NCBI RefSeq assembly: GCF_002157355.1
Contig: NZ_LYMK01000006.1
Coordinates: forward strand, 141,969-205,968
Reading direction: 5' to 3'
DNA from: Variovorax sp. JS1663
GTDB taxonomy: Bacteria; Pseudomonadota; Gammaproteobacteria; Burkholderiales; Burkholderiaceae_C
DNA: 64,000 nucleotides
In this document: positions 37,386-49,033 of the stretch, in pieces
Layout: each line of letters starts with the position of its first letter
Position numbering within the stretch: the first letter of the stretch is position 1
Notes under the pieces: model-generated
Database searches by the model: none
What the model was told of the DNA's origin: nothing
The model's input: the letters and a program-made list of their open reading frames with translations, nothing else
Made by a program: the position numbers and the translations under genes

Positions 37386-38810
37386 ATGAAGAAGACATTC
37401 ATGGGTGTGCGGCTGCGCAAACTGCGCGCCGAACGCGGCTTGTCGCAGGTCGCCCTCGCCAATGCCCTGGGCTTGTCGCCCAGCTACCTGAACCAGTTGG
37501 AGCAGAACCAGCGGCCGCTCACCGTGGCCGTGCTGCTCAGGATCCACCGGGCGCTGGGGGTCGACGTCCAGCAGTTCTCGGAGGACGAGGAGACGCGTCT
37601 CGTCGCCGGCCTGCGAGACGCGCTGGCGGACGCGCCCGAACCCGTCTCCCTGCCGGAGTTGCAGGAGATCGCCGCCCAGATGCCCGCGGTGGGGCGCGCG
37701 CTGATCGCGCTGCATCGGCGAAGCCTCGAGACGCAGGAGCAACTCGAAACGATGGCATTGCGCGTCGGGGACGGCCGCTCGGAACTGGTGGCCCCGCGCG
37801 CCATGCCGTTCGAGGTGGTGCGGGACTTCTTCTTTGCACACCAGAACCACTTCGACGAGATCGACCGCAGGGCCGAAGCACTGGCGGACGAGGCGCGCGT
37901 CAGCGGTGCAATGCTGGCCGAATGGCTCACTCAGCGGCTGCTGCAGCAGCACAGGGTGCGGGTCGTTCCATCCGGCGGCGAGCACGGCAAGCGCGCGTTC
38001 GACCCTGCCCAGCGCACGCTGCGGCTCTCGTCCGCGCTGGACCCGGCGCAGCAGGTCTTCCAGCTCGCCACGCAGCTCGCCCTGACGGAGCACGCCGCGT
38101 TGATCGACTCCCTGGTGGCGAAGCCTCCCCTCCAAGAGGATGCTTCTTCGCGGAAGCTGGCACGGATCGGGCTGGCCAACTACTTTGCGGGTGCGGTGCT
38201 GCTGCCGTACACCACCTTTCTTGCGGCCGCGGAGCGCCTGCGCTACGACATCGATCTGCTGAGCCAGCAGTTCGGCGTCGGCTTCGAGACCGTCTGTCAC
38301 CGGCTCAGCACCTTGCAGCGGCCCGGTGCACCCGGCGTGCCCTTCTTCTTCGTGCGCGTGGATCGGGCCGGCAACATCTCCAAGCGGCAGTCGGCGACGC
38401 ATTTCCACTTCAGCCGGACCGGCGGCACGTGTCCACTGTGGAACGTGTATGAAGCCTTCGCCCTTCCCGGGCAGATCCTGACCCAACTGGCGCGCATGCC
38501 CGACGGGCGCGCGTACCTCTGGATCGCCCGAACGGTCTCGAGCCGCCGAGGCGGTTACGGCGCCCCGCGACGGGTCTTCTCCATCGGCTTGGGATGCGAC
38601 CTCAGGCATGCGCCGCGCCTCGTCTACTCCAAGGGACTGGACCTGCGCGACCCGGAAGTGGCCACGCCAATCGGGATGGGCTGCAAGGTCTGCGAGCGCG
38701 CCGACTGCCCGCAGCGCGCCTTTCCCTTCGTGGGCCGCAGGCTGGACGTGGACGAGAACCAGAGTCACGCCACCCCGTATGGGATGTCCAGCGGAGGATC
38801 GGCGTTGTGA
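37386..38810 (+). CDS. Short-chain fatty acyl transcriptional regulator, ScfR/RamB-like (XRE family)
   Basis: 474-residue regulator. N-terminal XRE helix-turn-helix at about residues 8-62 (RLRKLRAERGLSQVALANALGLSPSYLNQLEQNQRPL). A central IrrE/ImmA-like degenerate peptidase region follows (AARIGLANYFAGAVLLPY-type segment, about 255-300). The C-terminal domain carries Cys residues in GMGCKVCERADCPQRAFPF (CX2C-X4-C), possibly a metal or acyl-CoA-sensing site. This architecture is that of RamB/PrpR/ScfR regulators of glyoxylate and propionate pathways, consistent with its divergent position to prpC. Confidence 0.9.
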   Translation: MKKTFMGVRLRKLRAERGLSQVALANALGLSPSYLNQLEQNQRPLTVAVLLRIHRALGVDVQQFSEDEETRLVAGLRDALADAPEPVSLPELQEIAAQMPAVGRALIALHRRSLETQEQLETMALRVGDGRSELVAPRAMPFEVVRDFFFAHQNHFDEIDRRAEALADEARVSGAMLAEWLTQRLLQQHRVRVVPSGGEHGKRAFDPAQRTLRLSSALDPAQQVFQLATQLALTEHAALIDSLVAKPPLQEDASSRKLARIGLANYFAGAVLLPYTTFLAAAERLRYDIDLLSQQFGVGFETVCHRLSTLQRPGAPGVPFFFVRVDRAGNISKRQSATHFHFSRTGGTCPLWNVYEAFALPGQILTQLARMPDGRAYLWIARTVSSRRGGYGAPRRVFSIGLGCDLRHAPRLVYSKGLDLRDPEVATPIGMGCKVCERADCPQRAFPFVGRRLDVDENQSHATPYGMSSGGSAL

Positions 38811-38845
38811 CGCACCCGATCCTGCGACGCCCATGCCACGCGGCC

Positions 38846-38873
38846 TTGAAAGCGTCAGATTTGCCCTTATGAT
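38846..38873 (+). promoter_or_regulatory. groESL promoter
   Basis: TTGAAA (38846-38851) and TATGAT (38868-38873) separated by 16 bases form a strong housekeeping promoter. The overlapping CTTGAAA and CCCTTAT-like block also resembles a heat-shock sigma-32 promoter, so dual use is possible. The -10 abuts the CIRCE element. Confidence 0.7.
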
Positions 38874-38899
38874 TAGCACTCGCTGAAGAGGAGTGCTAA
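38873..38899. promoter_or_regulatory. CIRCE element (HrcA operator)
   Basis: Perfect TTAGCACTC and GAGTGCTAA arms separated by nine bases, the textbook CIRCE inverted repeat. It overlaps the expected transcription start of groESL, so HrcA would repress directly and release on heat stress. Confidence 0.97.
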
Positions 38900-38979
38900 C
38901 AGCCCCGCTTCCAGTGGCTGGACAGCCGGCACCCAGAGCCGGCGTCCAAACAAAACCCCGTTTCTATCCAGGAGATGCA

Positions 38980-41011
<2,032 letters not shown>

Positions 41012-41032
41012 GCAGCCCGGCCTCCGGCCAAT

Positions 41033-41066
41033 AAAAAACCCGCGGTTCGCACCGCGGGTTTTTTTA
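41033..41066. terminator. Bidirectional intrinsic terminator after groEL
   Basis: Ten-base perfect stem AACCCGCGGT/ACCGCGGGTT with a TCGC loop, followed by seven T on the plus strand and preceded by an A-run. It serves groESL and, in reverse, the convergent DUF805 gene. Confidence 0.95.
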
Positions 41067-41084
41067 TGGGGTACGCAAAGGGCT

Positions 41085-41426
41085 TCAGGCAGCGGTGGCG
41101 AGCGGCGGCGCCCCGTACTCGTTGCTCTCCGCCTGGCTGGGCTGCACGGTGAAGTAGAGCAGCACCAGGTTGACCAGCGGGATCAACCCCAGCAGCAACC
41201 ACCAGCCGCTCTTGCCGATGTCGTGCAGGCGGCGCGCGCCGGCCGACAGCAGCGGCAGCAGGAAGGCGAGGATGACGAGGCCATAGACCACCTCGTGAAT
41301 GAGGCCGGCCACGATCGCGACGATCACGTAGGCCAGCACGAACCACCAATACTCGGACCGCGAGGCGCGGCCGGTGAAGTCCACGTACTTGCTGAAGCAG
41401 GTCTTGACGGCTTCTTGAAAATTCAT
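41085..41426 (-). CDS. DUF805 inner-membrane protein
   Basis: 113-residue YhaH/YhaI-like membrane protein. N-terminal KYVDFTGRASRSEYWWF and the RRLHDIGKSGWWLLLGLIPLVNLVLLYF block are the DUF805 hallmarks. About three helices. Function unknown in all members I know of. Monocistronic, converging on groEL. Confidence 0.9.
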   Translation of the reverse strand: MNFQEAVKTCFSKYVDFTGRASRSEYWWFVLAYVIVAIVAGLIHEVVYGLVILAFLLPLLSAGARRLHDIGKSGWWLLLGLIPLVNLVLLYFTVQPSQAESNEYGAPPLATAA

Positions 41427-41502
41427 CGAATAACTCCTCTTGATAGTCCCACGGGAAAGCTCCCGCGGCCATCATAAAGGGCCCTTCGCCGCCTTTTGAT
41501 GA

Positions 41503-43059
41503 CTACCGCAGACGCGTCAGCAACCCGGCGGTGGAGGCATCCAGCCCGGCGGTATCACCTGAGGCGAGGCGCGGCTCGATGTCCTTGGCCAGCACCTTGC
41601 CCAGTTCCACGCCCCACTGGTCGAAGCTGTTGATGCCCCACAGCGCGCCGCTGGTGAACACCCGGTGTTCGTACATCGCGAGGAAAGCACCCAGCGTTTC
41701 GGGGTCGAGCCGGTCGAAGACGAAGAAGCTGCTGGGCCGGTTGCCGGGGAAGTTGCGGTGGCCGCCCGCATCCGGCTTGCCGACCATCAGCGCCTGCGCC
41801 TGCGCGAGCGCATTGGCCAGCAGCTTGGGATGGTGGCCCTCCAGGTCGTGCGCGGCCTCGCGCACGGCGATGAACTCCAGCGGGATCACGTCCGTGCCCT
41901 GGTGCAGCATCTGGAAGTAGGCGTGCTGGCCGTTGGTGCCTGGCTCGCCCCAGAGCACCGGCGAGGTGCCCAGCGGCAATGCGGCACCGCTGGCATCGAC
42001 CTGCTTGCCGTTGCTCTCCATCTCCAGCTGCTGCAGGTAGGCCGGCAGGCGCTGCAGGGCGCTGTGGTAGGGCGCGATGCCGCGGCTGGTGAAGCGGTGG
42101 AAGTTGCGGTACCAGACGTCGAGCAGGCCGAGCCGCACCGGCAGGTTCTGTTCCAGCGGCGCGCTGCGGAAATGCTCGTCCATCGCATGGGCACCGGCCA
42201 GCAGGCGGCGGAAGCCCTCCGCGCCGATGGCCAGCGCAATCGGCAGCCCGATGGACGACCACAGCGAATAGCGCCCGCCCACCCAATCCCAGAAGCCGAA
42301 GGTGGTCTCGACGCCGAAGGCGCGCGCCGCCTCCACGTTGGTCGTGAGCGCGGCGAAGTGATGGGCGATGTCGACGTTGCCCGACTGCTCGAACCAGCGC
42401 TTGGCCGAGTGGGCGTTGGCCATGGTCTCGGCTGTGGTGAAGGTCTTGGAGGCGACCAGGAACAGCGTGTGCTCGGGCGCCAGGCTGCGCAGCACGCCGG
42501 CCAGCTCGTGGCCGTCGACGTTGGAGACGAAATGGAAGCGCTTGCCCGGTGCCGCATAGGCCTCGAGGGCGCGCACCACCATCTGCGGCCCCAGGTCGGA
42601 GCCGCCGATGCCGATGTTGACCACGTCGGTGATGGTGTGGTCGGCGCGCACCTGCTCGGCGTAGGCCAGCATGGCGTCCAGCGTGGCATGCACATCAGCC
42701 TGCGCGCCCGCCAGCGACGGCGGCACCGCCATGCCGGCCGGCGCCCGCAGCAGGGTGTGAAGCACGGCCCGGTCCTCGGTCGCGTTGATGTGCTCGCCCG
42801 CGAACATCGCGTCGCGATGGGCTTCGAGGCCGGTCTCGCGCGCCAGCGCCAGCAGCAGCTCCTCGGTCTTCGCGTCGACCAGGTTCTTGGACAGGTCGGC
42901 GAAAAGGTGCGGGGCCGACTGGCTGAAGGCGCCGAAGCGCTGGGGATCGGCCGCAAAGGCCTGGCGCAGATCGAAGCTGCGGCCGGCGGCCTCGTAGTGG
43001 GCCTGCAGGCGACCCCAGGCCGTGGTGCGGTCGCAGCGTGTCCGGGTGCTGGTACTCAT
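41503..43059 (-). CDS. pgi: Glucose-6-phosphate isomerase
   Basis: 518-residue enzyme interconverting glucose-6-phosphate and fructose-6-phosphate. Sugar-phosphate-binding blocks: [63 protein letters not shown] (PGI signature), and the C-terminal [17 protein letters not shown]. Its start overlaps the tal stop, so tal-pgi is a coupled pair linking glycolysis/Entner-Doudoroff with the pentose phosphate branch. Confidence 0.97.
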   Translation of the reverse strand: MSTSTRTRCDRTTAWGRLQAHYEAAGRSFDLRQAFAADPQRFGAFSQSAPHLFADLSKNLVDAKTEELLLALARETGLEAHRDAMFAGEHINATEDRAVLHTLLRAPAGMAVPPSLAGAQADVHATLDAMLAYAEQVRADHTITDVVNIGIGGSDLGPQMVVRALEAYAAPGKRFHFVSNVDGHELAGVLRSLAPEHTLFLVASKTFTTAETMANAHSAKRWFEQSGNVDIAHHFAALTTNVEAARAFGVETTFGFWDWVGGRYSLWSSIGLPIALAIGAEGFRRLLAGAHAMDEHFRSAPLEQNLPVRLGLLDVWYRNFHRFTSRGIAPYHSALQRLPAYLQQLEMESNGKQVDASGAALPLGTSPVLWGEPGTNGQHAYFQMLHQGTDVIPLEFIAVREAAHDLEGHHPKLLANALAQAQALMVGKPDAGGHRNFPGNRPSSFFVFDRLDPETLGAFLAMYEHRVFTSGALWGINSFDQWGVELGKVLAKDIEPRLASGDTAGLDASTAGLLTRLR

Positions 43060-44009
43060 TCGACCTCCTGCATCAGCCTTTCGAGCTTGACCGCATCGGC
43101 CGCGAAGGCGCGGATGCCCTCGGCCAGCTTCTCGGTCGCCATGGCGTCCTCGTTGAGGGCGAAGCGGAAGGCCGATTCGTCCAGCACGAGCTGGGGGATG
43201 TCGAGCGACTGCGCGGCGTCGGCGTCCAGCGCATGCGCGAGCGGGGCCTCGCTGGCGGCCAGCTCACCCAGCAGTTCGGGACTGATGGTCAGCAGATCGC
43301 AGCCGGCCAGGGCGGCGATCTGGCCCACGTTGCGGAAGCTCGCGCCCATTACCTCGGTCTGGATGCCATGCTTCTTGTAGTAGTCGAAGATCTGGCGGAC
43401 CGACTTCACGCCCGGGTCGTTGGCGCCCGCGCTGGCGGTCTCGTCCCAGGCACTGCCGGCAGCCTTCTTGTACCAGTCGTAGATGCGGCCGACGAAGGGC
43501 GAGATCAGCTTGACACCGGCAGCGCCGCACGCCACCGCCTGGGCGAAGGAGAACAGCAGCGTGAGGTTGGTGTGGATGCCTTTGCGCTCCAGCTGGCGCG
43601 CGGCCTCGATGCCCTCCCAGGTGGAAGCGATCTTGATCAGCACCCGCTGGCCGACGTCGATGTCGGCGTCGCGGTAGAGCGCCACGATGCGCTCGGCGCG
43701 CGCGATGGTGGCGGCCGTGTCGAAGCTCAGGCGCGCATCCACCTCGGTCGAGACGCGGCCCGGGATGAGCGAGAGGATCTCGGTGCCGAAGCGCACCAGC
43801 AGCCGGTCGATGACCTCGTCGGTGGGCAGGTTGCCGTGCTTCTTCACCGCCTCGTCGAGCAGTGGTCGGTACTCGGCCTTCTGCACCGCCTTGAGGATGA
43901 GCGAGGGATTGGTGGTCGCGTCCTGGGGCTTGAACTGGGCCAGTTGGCGGAAATCACCGGTATCGGCCACCACGGTGGTCCACTGTCGGAGAGCATCGAG
44001 TTGGTTCAT
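43056..44009 (-). CDS. tal: Transaldolase
   Basis: 317-residue class I aldolase-fold enzyme of the non-oxidative pentose phosphate pathway. Schiff-base lysine in [12 protein letters not shown] (about residue 130); signature 1 [10 protein letters not shown], plus [15 protein letters not shown] and [14 protein letters not shown]. Start at 44009 ([10 protein letters not shown]); an ATG at 44030 adds seven residues. Upstream of and coupled to pgi. Confidence 0.97.
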   Translation of the reverse strand: MNQLDALRQWTTVVADTGDFRQLAQFKPQDATTNPSLILKAVQKAEYRPLLDEAVKKHGNLPTDEVIDRLLVRFGTEILSLIPGRVSTEVDARLSFDTAATIARAERIVALYRDADIDVGQRVLIKIASTWEGIEAARQLERKGIHTNLTLLFSFAQAVACGAAGVKLISPFVGRIYDWYKKAAGSAWDETASAGANDPGVKSVRQIFDYYKKHGIQTEVMGASFRNVGQIAALAGCDLLTISPELLGELAASEAPLAHALDADAAQSLDIPQLVLDESAFRFALNEDAMATEKLAEGIRAFAADAVKLERLMQEVE

Positions 44010-44116
44010 CCGGCCATTATCCCGCCGCAAAACTACAGTTCATGTGGTCCCCGACTGACGGGCGGCGGCGCAGCCCCGAGCTACGGTCCAGCTTTGTCCA
44101 GCCTGAAGGAGTGCCC

Positions 44117-44791
44117 ATGTCTTCTCGCAGCCAAGCGCCCGCGCCGGGGCCCAGGGTCGTTTTCGACGATCGCGTCCACAGCGCGTCCATCGGCACCCTG
44201 GCCACGGCCTTTTGTGTGGGCGGCCTGCTGACGCTTCTGGCTTTCGAGACCTTGCGCGCCTCGCGCAACGGCCGCCTGGCGGGGCCGGCCGACGGCGCCC
44301 CGCTGATGCGGGCACCGCTCCAGGTAGTAGCGCCGGTCGACCTTCACCGCTACGTGGGCCTGTGGCACGAGCAGGCGCGCATGCCCAACCGCTTCGAGAA
44401 GCGCTGTGCAGGGCCGGCGACGGCCGAGTACGCGCTGCTGGAGGATGGCACGCTGGAGGTGCGCAACCGCTGCATCCTGCCGGACGGCGGCTTCGACGAA
44501 TCGGTCGGCGTCGCACGTACCGCGCCGGTCGCGGGTCAGCCTGGGGCTGGCCGGCTGGAGGTGTGCTTCGCGCCGGCCTGGCTGCGCTGGCTGCCTGCCG
44601 CGTGGGGCGACTACTGGATCCTCAAGCTCGACCGCGACTACCAGGTGGCCCTGGTCGGAACCCCGGACCGCCGGTACCTGTGGGTGCTGTCGCGTGTCCC
44701 TCGCCTGGACGACGCCACGCTGGAAGCCGAGTTGGCCTATGCGGGCTCGCTGGGCTTCGACGTGGCTCAGGTCGAACGCACCGGGAGATAG
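44117..44791 (+). CDS. Membrane-anchored lipocalin (Blc-like)
   Basis: 224-residue lipocalin. The GxW signature is VDLHRYVGLWHEQARMPNRFEKRC (about 101-124); the barrel continues with TAEYALLEDGTLEVRNRC and APAWLRWLPAAWGDYWILKLDRDYQVALVGTPDRRYLWVLSR, matching bacterial Blc. Unlike E. coli Blc there is no lipobox; instead one N-proximal helix (SIGTLATAFCVGGLLTLLAFE, about 24-45) suggests inner-membrane anchoring facing the periplasm. Probably binds lysophospholipids or fatty acids (family knowledge). GGAG precedes the ATG at 44117. Its 3-prime end overlaps a convergent gene by 25 bases. Confidence 0.86.
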   Translation: MSSRSQAPAPGPRVVFDDRVHSASIGTLATAFCVGGLLTLLAFETLRASRNGRLAGPADGAPLMRAPLQVVAPVDLHRYVGLWHEQARMPNRFEKRCAGPATAEYALLEDGTLEVRNRCILPDGGFDESVGVARTAPVAGQPGAGRLEVCFAPAWLRWLPAAWGDYWILKLDRDYQVALVGTPDRRYLWVLSRVPRLDDATLEAELAYAGSLGFDVAQVERTGR

Positions 44792-45402
44792 GCCGCAAGC
44801 TGAGCCGGTAGCGCGCTCGGCGCCGTGCAGTGGATGGCCTGCCAGCCAAGCGCCTGCGCGGCCTTGACGTTGGGCGCGGAATCGTCGATGAACACCGTCT
44901 CCTCGGGCCGGAGCTGGTAGCGCGTCGCCAGCAACTCATAGATCTCGGGCTGCGGCTTGAGCAGGCGCACGTCGCCCGAGAAGATTCCGCCATCGAACCA
45001 GCGGAAGAAGGCGTGGCGCTCCTCGAGCACGCGCGCGTAGGCGACCGACATGTTGGAGAGGTAGTACAGCCGCAGCGCCTCGCCCTGGTCGCGGCGCGCG
45101 CGCAGCTGGCCCAGCAACTCGACCGTGACCGCGATGGGCTCCAGGCGCTCGCCCAGCGGCGCCAGCGTCGCGTGAAGCCGCGCCTCGGGTAGAGAGAGGC
45201 GCAAGGCCATGCGCCCGATCGCGTCTTCCAGGGTGTGGGTGCCGCGGTCGAAGCCCAGCCAGTCCTCGTGATGAAACATCTCGCGCACCAGCGCATGCGC
45301 GGCCTGCGCAGTCGGCGTGTGCGGGGCCAGCGCCGCGTGCACCAGCGACACCGGCTCCCAGTTCAGGAGCACCGCTCCCAGGTCGAAGACCACGTTCTTC
45401 AT
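44767..45402 (-). CDS. HAD-superfamily hydrolase (YihX-like sugar phosphatase)
   Basis: 211-residue HAD subfamily IA phosphatase. Motif I is VFDLGAVLLNWEP (nucleophile Asp7, with Gly where many HADs have a second Asp), as in YihX alpha-glucose-1-phosphatase. Motif II is YYLSNMS, motif III Lys is in LLKPQPEIYELL, and motif IV is VFIDDSAPNVKAAQALGW. Neighbours pgi, tal and zwf make a sugar-phosphate substrate plausible, which is inference. The terminal 25 bases overlap the lipocalin gene tail-to-tail. Confidence 0.86.
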   Translation of the reverse strand: MKNVVFDLGAVLLNWEPVSLVHAALAPHTPTAQAAHALVREMFHHEDWLGFDRGTHTLEDAIGRMALRLSLPEARLHATLAPLGERLEPIAVTVELLGQLRARRDQGEALRLYYLSNMSVAYARVLEERHAFFRWFDGGIFSGDVRLLKPQPEIYELLATRYQLRPEETVFIDDSAPNVKAAQALGWQAIHCTAPSALPAQLAAYLPVRST

Positions 45403-45542
45403 GTCGGTCGATCAAAAAAGAAAGGTCCCCACGGACCGCTTTGGAGGAGCTTAAGCGAAGTCGCCGAAGCGACAGGCTCCGTTACCATTCGCAGGCGGAC
45501 CGCGCGCAAGACACCATCACGACTCCAACACGGGTTTCATCC

Positions 45543-47012
45543 ATGAGTTTCGACCTCGTCCTCTTTGGCGGCACCGGCGACCTGGCATGGCGCAAGCTGA
45601 TGCCGGCGCTGTTCCAGGCCTTCCGCCACGGCAGCCTGCCTGAAGACGGCCGCATCATCGGCGTGGCGCGCGACGATCTGACCGACGATGCCTATCGCGA
45701 GCTGATCCAGTCGCGCTTCGCCGCGGTCGAGGGTGCCAAACGGCCCACCCCCGAGGAGTTCAAGAAGTTCGCCTCGATGCTCTACTACCTGCGCATGGAC
45801 CTGTCCAGGCCGGATGACTACGCAAAACTGGCAACGCTGATCCAGGGCCGCGACGCGAGCACGGTGGTGATGTACCTCGCCACCGCGCCGGCCCTCTTCA
45901 CCCAGGTGGTGGAGCAGATCGCCGCCGCCGGCCTCAACGGGCCGAAGACGCGCGTGGTGCTGGAAAAGCCGCTGGGCCACGACCTGGCCTCGAACCGGGC
46001 CATCAACAAGGCGGTGTGCCGGGTGCTGGCCGAGCACCAGGTGTTCCGCATCGACCACTACCTGGGCAAGCCCTCGGTGCAGAACCTGTTCGCGATGCGC
46101 TTCGGCAACGCGCTGTTCGAGCCGATCTGGCGCCGCGAGCACATCGCCAGCATCGAGATCACCATCGCCGAGGACCTGGGCGTCGAGAAGCGCGGCGCCT
46201 TCTACGACCAGACCGGCGCGCTGCGCGACATGGTGCAGAACCACGCGCTGCAACTGGTCTGCGCGCTCGGCATGGAGCCGCCGATCAATGCCCACGCGGA
46301 CGCGATCCGCGACGAGAAGCTCAAGGTGCTGCGCGCGCTCAAGCCCTGGACCTCGGAATCCATCGGGCTGCATGCGATCCGCGGGCAGTACAGCGCCGGC
46401 ACCGCCTACGGCGAGCGCGTGCAGGGTTACCGCGACGAGCCGGGCGTCAACCCCGACAGCCGCACCGAGACCTTCGTCGCCCTGCGCACCGAGATCGCCA
46501 ACTGGCGCTGGGCCGGGGTGCCGCTGTACATCCGCACCGGCAAGCGGCTGGCCTCGCGCGACGCCCGCATCGAGGTCAACTTCAAGCCGACGCCGCACGC
46601 GATCTTCCGCGCGCCGACCGGCGCGTTCAACAAGCTGGTGATCAACCTGCAGCCCAAGGACGGACTGGAGCTGCACATGCTGGCCCAGGCACAGGACAGC
46701 CGCCAGCGCAACGGCAACCGCCGTGCCGGCCCTCAGCTGGCGCCGGTGCAGCTGGACCTGGATTTCGACAAGCGCTTCGGTTCCGAGCGCGTGGGCGCGT
46801 ACGAGCGGCTGCTGCTGGATGTGATCGACGGACGGCTCAATCTGTTCGTGCGCAGCGACGAGCAGGAGGAAGCCTGGCGCTGGGTCGAGCCGCTGATCGA
46901 CAGCTGGGCCTCGGATGGCGCGCCGCGGCCCTATGCGGCCGGCACCTGGGGGCCGAGCGCGTCGAGCGCGATGATCGCGCGCGACGGCTTCGCCTGGAGC
47001 GAGGAGCAGTAG
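45543..47012 (+). CDS. zwf: Glucose-6-phosphate 1-dehydrogenase
   Basis: 489-residue first enzyme of the oxidative pentose phosphate and Entner-Doudoroff routes. NAD(P)-binding LFGGTGDLAWRKLMPALF at about residues 6-23, EKPLGHDLASN, active-site RIDHYLGKPSVQNLFAMRF and GAFYDQTGALRDMVQNHALQL are diagnostic. The second Rossmann position is GGTGDL rather than the more usual GASGDL. Start ATG at 45543; an in-frame ATG at 45441 lies in a structured leader. Convergent with the ABC transporter operon. Confidence 0.97.
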   Translation: MSFDLVLFGGTGDLAWRKLMPALFQAFRHGSLPEDGRIIGVARDDLTDDAYRELIQSRFAAVEGAKRPTPEEFKKFASMLYYLRMDLSRPDDYAKLATLIQGRDASTVVMYLATAPALFTQVVEQIAAAGLNGPKTRVVLEKPLGHDLASNRAINKAVCRVLAEHQVFRIDHYLGKPSVQNLFAMRFGNALFEPIWRREHIASIEITIAEDLGVEKRGAFYDQTGALRDMVQNHALQLVCALGMEPPINAHADAIRDEKLKVLRALKPWTSESIGLHAIRGQYSAGTAYGERVQGYRDEPGVNPDSRTETFVALRTEIANWRWAGVPLYIRTGKRLASRDARIEVNFKPTPHAIFRAPTGAFNKLVINLQPKDGLELHMLAQAQDSRQRNGNRRAGPQLAPVQLDLDFDKRFGSERVGAYERLLLDVIDGRLNLFVRSDEQEEAWRWVEPLIDSWASDGAPRPYAAGTWGPSASSAMIARDGFAWSEEQ

Positions 47013-47029
47013 CCGCGCAAGGGCCGCCG

Positions 47030-48028
47030 CTAGATCCGCCCTTCCTCGACCGCATGGCAGGCCACCTGCACGCCGCGCAGCATCTGCAGCGGCGGCCGCT
47101 CGGCCTTGCAGCGCGCATTGGCATGCGGACAGCGCGGATGGAAGGTGCAGCCCGTTGGCGGATTCAGCGGGTTGGGCACTTCCCCCTGCACCGGCGTGCG
47201 CGCCTCGCCCGCGTGCTTCATCTTCGGAATGGCCTCCAGCAGCATGCGGGTGTACGGGTGCTGCGGCGCCTCGAAGAGCTTCGCCTTGTCGGCCACCTCC
47301 ACCAGCCGCCCCAGGTACATGACGCCCACCTGGTCGGCCACGTGGCGCACCACCGCCAGGTTGTGGGAAATGAACAGGTAGGTCAGCCCGCGCTCGCGCT
47401 GCAGGTCCTTCATGATGTTGAGGACCTGGGCCTGCACGCTGACGTCCAGCGCCGAGGTGGGCTCGTCGCACACCAGGAACTCGGGCTGGGTGGCCAGGGC
47501 CCGGGCGATGGAGATGCGCTGGCGCTGGCCGCCGGAGAACTGGTGCGGGTACTTGGCCATGTCCAGCGGGCTCAGGCCGACGGACTGCAGCAGTTCGCCG
47601 ACACGGGCGCGCAACGCTGGGCCTTCCTGGAGGATCTCATGCTCGCGCAGGGGCTCGCCGACGATGTCCCGGACCAGCCAGCGCGGGTTGAGGCTGGCGT
47701 AGGGGTCCTGGAAGATCATCTGGATGCGCCGGCGCAACTTGCGGCCCTCAGGAGCCTTGAAGGCGGCATGGGCATCCTGGCCGTCGAAGTGCATGCCGCC
47801 GCGGGTGGGCTCGTACAGGCCGACCAGCAGGCGCGCGACAGTGCTCTTGCCGCAGCCGGATTCACCGACGAGGGCGAGCGTCTTGCCGCGCTCGATGGAG
47901 AAGCTCACGCCGTCGACGGCATGCAACAGCAGGCGGGGCTTGCGCTCGAGGACGCGGTTGAGCCAGGGCGGCGAGACGTCGAAGACCTTGGCGAGGTCGT
48001 TTGCCTGGACCAGTGCTGCACCGTTCAT
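47030..48028 (-). CDS. Peptide ABC transporter ATP-binding protein, DppF/OppF-like
   Basis: 332-residue ATPase subunit. Walker [11 protein letters not shown]-loop [12 protein letters not shown], signature [14 protein letters not shown], Walker [13 protein letters not shown] and switch His in LFISHNL. The C-terminal oligopeptide-transporter extension has [14 protein letters not shown] (cysteines that bind an Fe-S cluster in some members). Start at 48028 overlaps the DppD-like stop (ATGA). Last gene of a seven-gene operon. Confidence 0.94.
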   Translation of the reverse strand: MNGAALVQANDLAKVFDVSPPWLNRVLERKPRLLLHAVDGVSFSIERGKTLALVGESGCGKSTVARLLVGLYEPTRGGMHFDGQDAHAAFKAPEGRKLRRRIQMIFQDPYASLNPRWLVRDIVGEPLREHEILQEGPALRARVGELLQSVGLSPLDMAKYPHQFSGGQRQRISIARALATQPEFLVCDEPTSALDVSVQAQVLNIMKDLQRERGLTYLFISHNLAVVRHVADQVGVMYLGRLVEVADKAKLFEAPQHPYTRMLLEAIPKMKHAGEARTPVQGEVPNPLNPPTGCTFHPRCPHANARCKAERPPLQMLRGVQVACHAVEEGRI

Positions 48029-49017
48029 GCGGCGATCCCGTCGATGGGCGACCGGCTGTGCGCGTCGTGCAGCCAGCACGCGGCCCGCGTCGCCCCGGCA
48101 TTCAGCAGGTCCGGCCGCTCGACCAGGCAGCGGTCGAAGACGCGTGGGCAACGCGGGTTGTAGGCGCAGCCGCGCGGGATGGCGTTCAGGCGCGGCATGG
48201 CGCCGTCGATCTGGTTGAGGCGCTCTCGGTCCATCGTCATGTCGGGGATGGCGGCCATCAGGCCCGAGGTGTAGGGATGGGCGGGCTGGTGGATGACTTC
48301 CTGCACCGGGCCGATCTCGGCGATGCGGCCGGCGTACATCACCGCCACGCGGTCGCAGGTCTCGGCGATCACGCCCATGTCGTGGGTGATGAGCATCACG
48401 GCCGCGCCGCGTTCCTTGCAGATGCGCTTGAGCAGCGTGATGATCTGCGCCTGGATCGAGACGTCCAGCGCGGTGGTCGGCTCGTCGGCCACGATCAGCT
48501 TGGGCTCGGCCGCCAGCGCCAGGGCGATCACCACCCGCTGGCGCATCCCGCCGGAGAACTGGTGTGGGTAGTGGTCGATGCGCTGGTCGGCGCCGGGAAT
48601 GCCGGTGTCCTGCAGCAGGCCGATGGCGCGCCGGCGGGCTTCGTCCTCGCTCACCGGCAGATGGGTGCGAATGGTCTCGGTCAGTTGCCGGCCGATGGTG
48701 TAGAGCGGATTGAGCGAGGTCAGCGGGTCCTGGAAGATCGCGCCGATCTTGCGCCCGCGGATGTGGCGCATGGCCTCGTGGCCCAGGTTGTCGATGCGCT
48801 GGCCCTCCAGCAGGATGCGGCCGCTGGCGACGCGCCCGGGCGGCTCCAGCAGGCCGATGATGGCGGCGCCCGTCAGCGACTTGCCCGCGCCCGATTCGCC
48901 GACCACGCCGAGGATCTCGCCCGGCGCGATCTCGAAGCTGATGTCGTCCAGCGCGCGCAGCGTGCCGCGCCGGTGCGGGAACTCGACCACCAGGTTCTGG
49001 ACTTGCAGAAGACTCAT
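48025..49017 (-). CDS. Peptide ABC transporter ATP-binding protein, DppD/OppD-like
   Basis: 330-residue ATPase subunit. Walker [10 protein letters not shown] (last residue Leu/Thr shifted: GAGKSLTG), Q-loop [20 protein letters not shown], signature [14 protein letters not shown], Walker [13 protein letters not shown], switch His in LITHDMGVI, and the oligopeptide C-terminal motif [15 protein letters not shown]. Pairs with the DppF-like subunit to form the ATPase heterodimer. Follows the permease gene by 16 bases. Confidence 0.94.
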   Translation of the reverse strand: MSLLQVQNLVVEFPHRRGTLRALDDISFEIAPGEILGVVGESGAGKSLTGAAIIGLLEPPGRVASGRILLEGQRIDNLGHEAMRHIRGRKIGAIFQDPLTSLNPLYTIGRQLTETIRTHLPVSEDEARRRAIGLLQDTGIPGADQRIDHYPHQFSGGMRQRVVIALALAAEPKLIVADEPTTALDVSIQAQIITLLKRICKERGAAVMLITHDMGVIAETCDRVAVMYAGRIAEIGPVQEVIHQPAHPYTSGLMAAIPDMTMDRERLNQIDGAMPRLNAIPRGCAYNPRCPRVFDRCLVERPDLLNAGATRAACWLHDAHSRSPIDGIAA

Positions 49018-49033
49018 TCGTGGGCTCCCGTTT

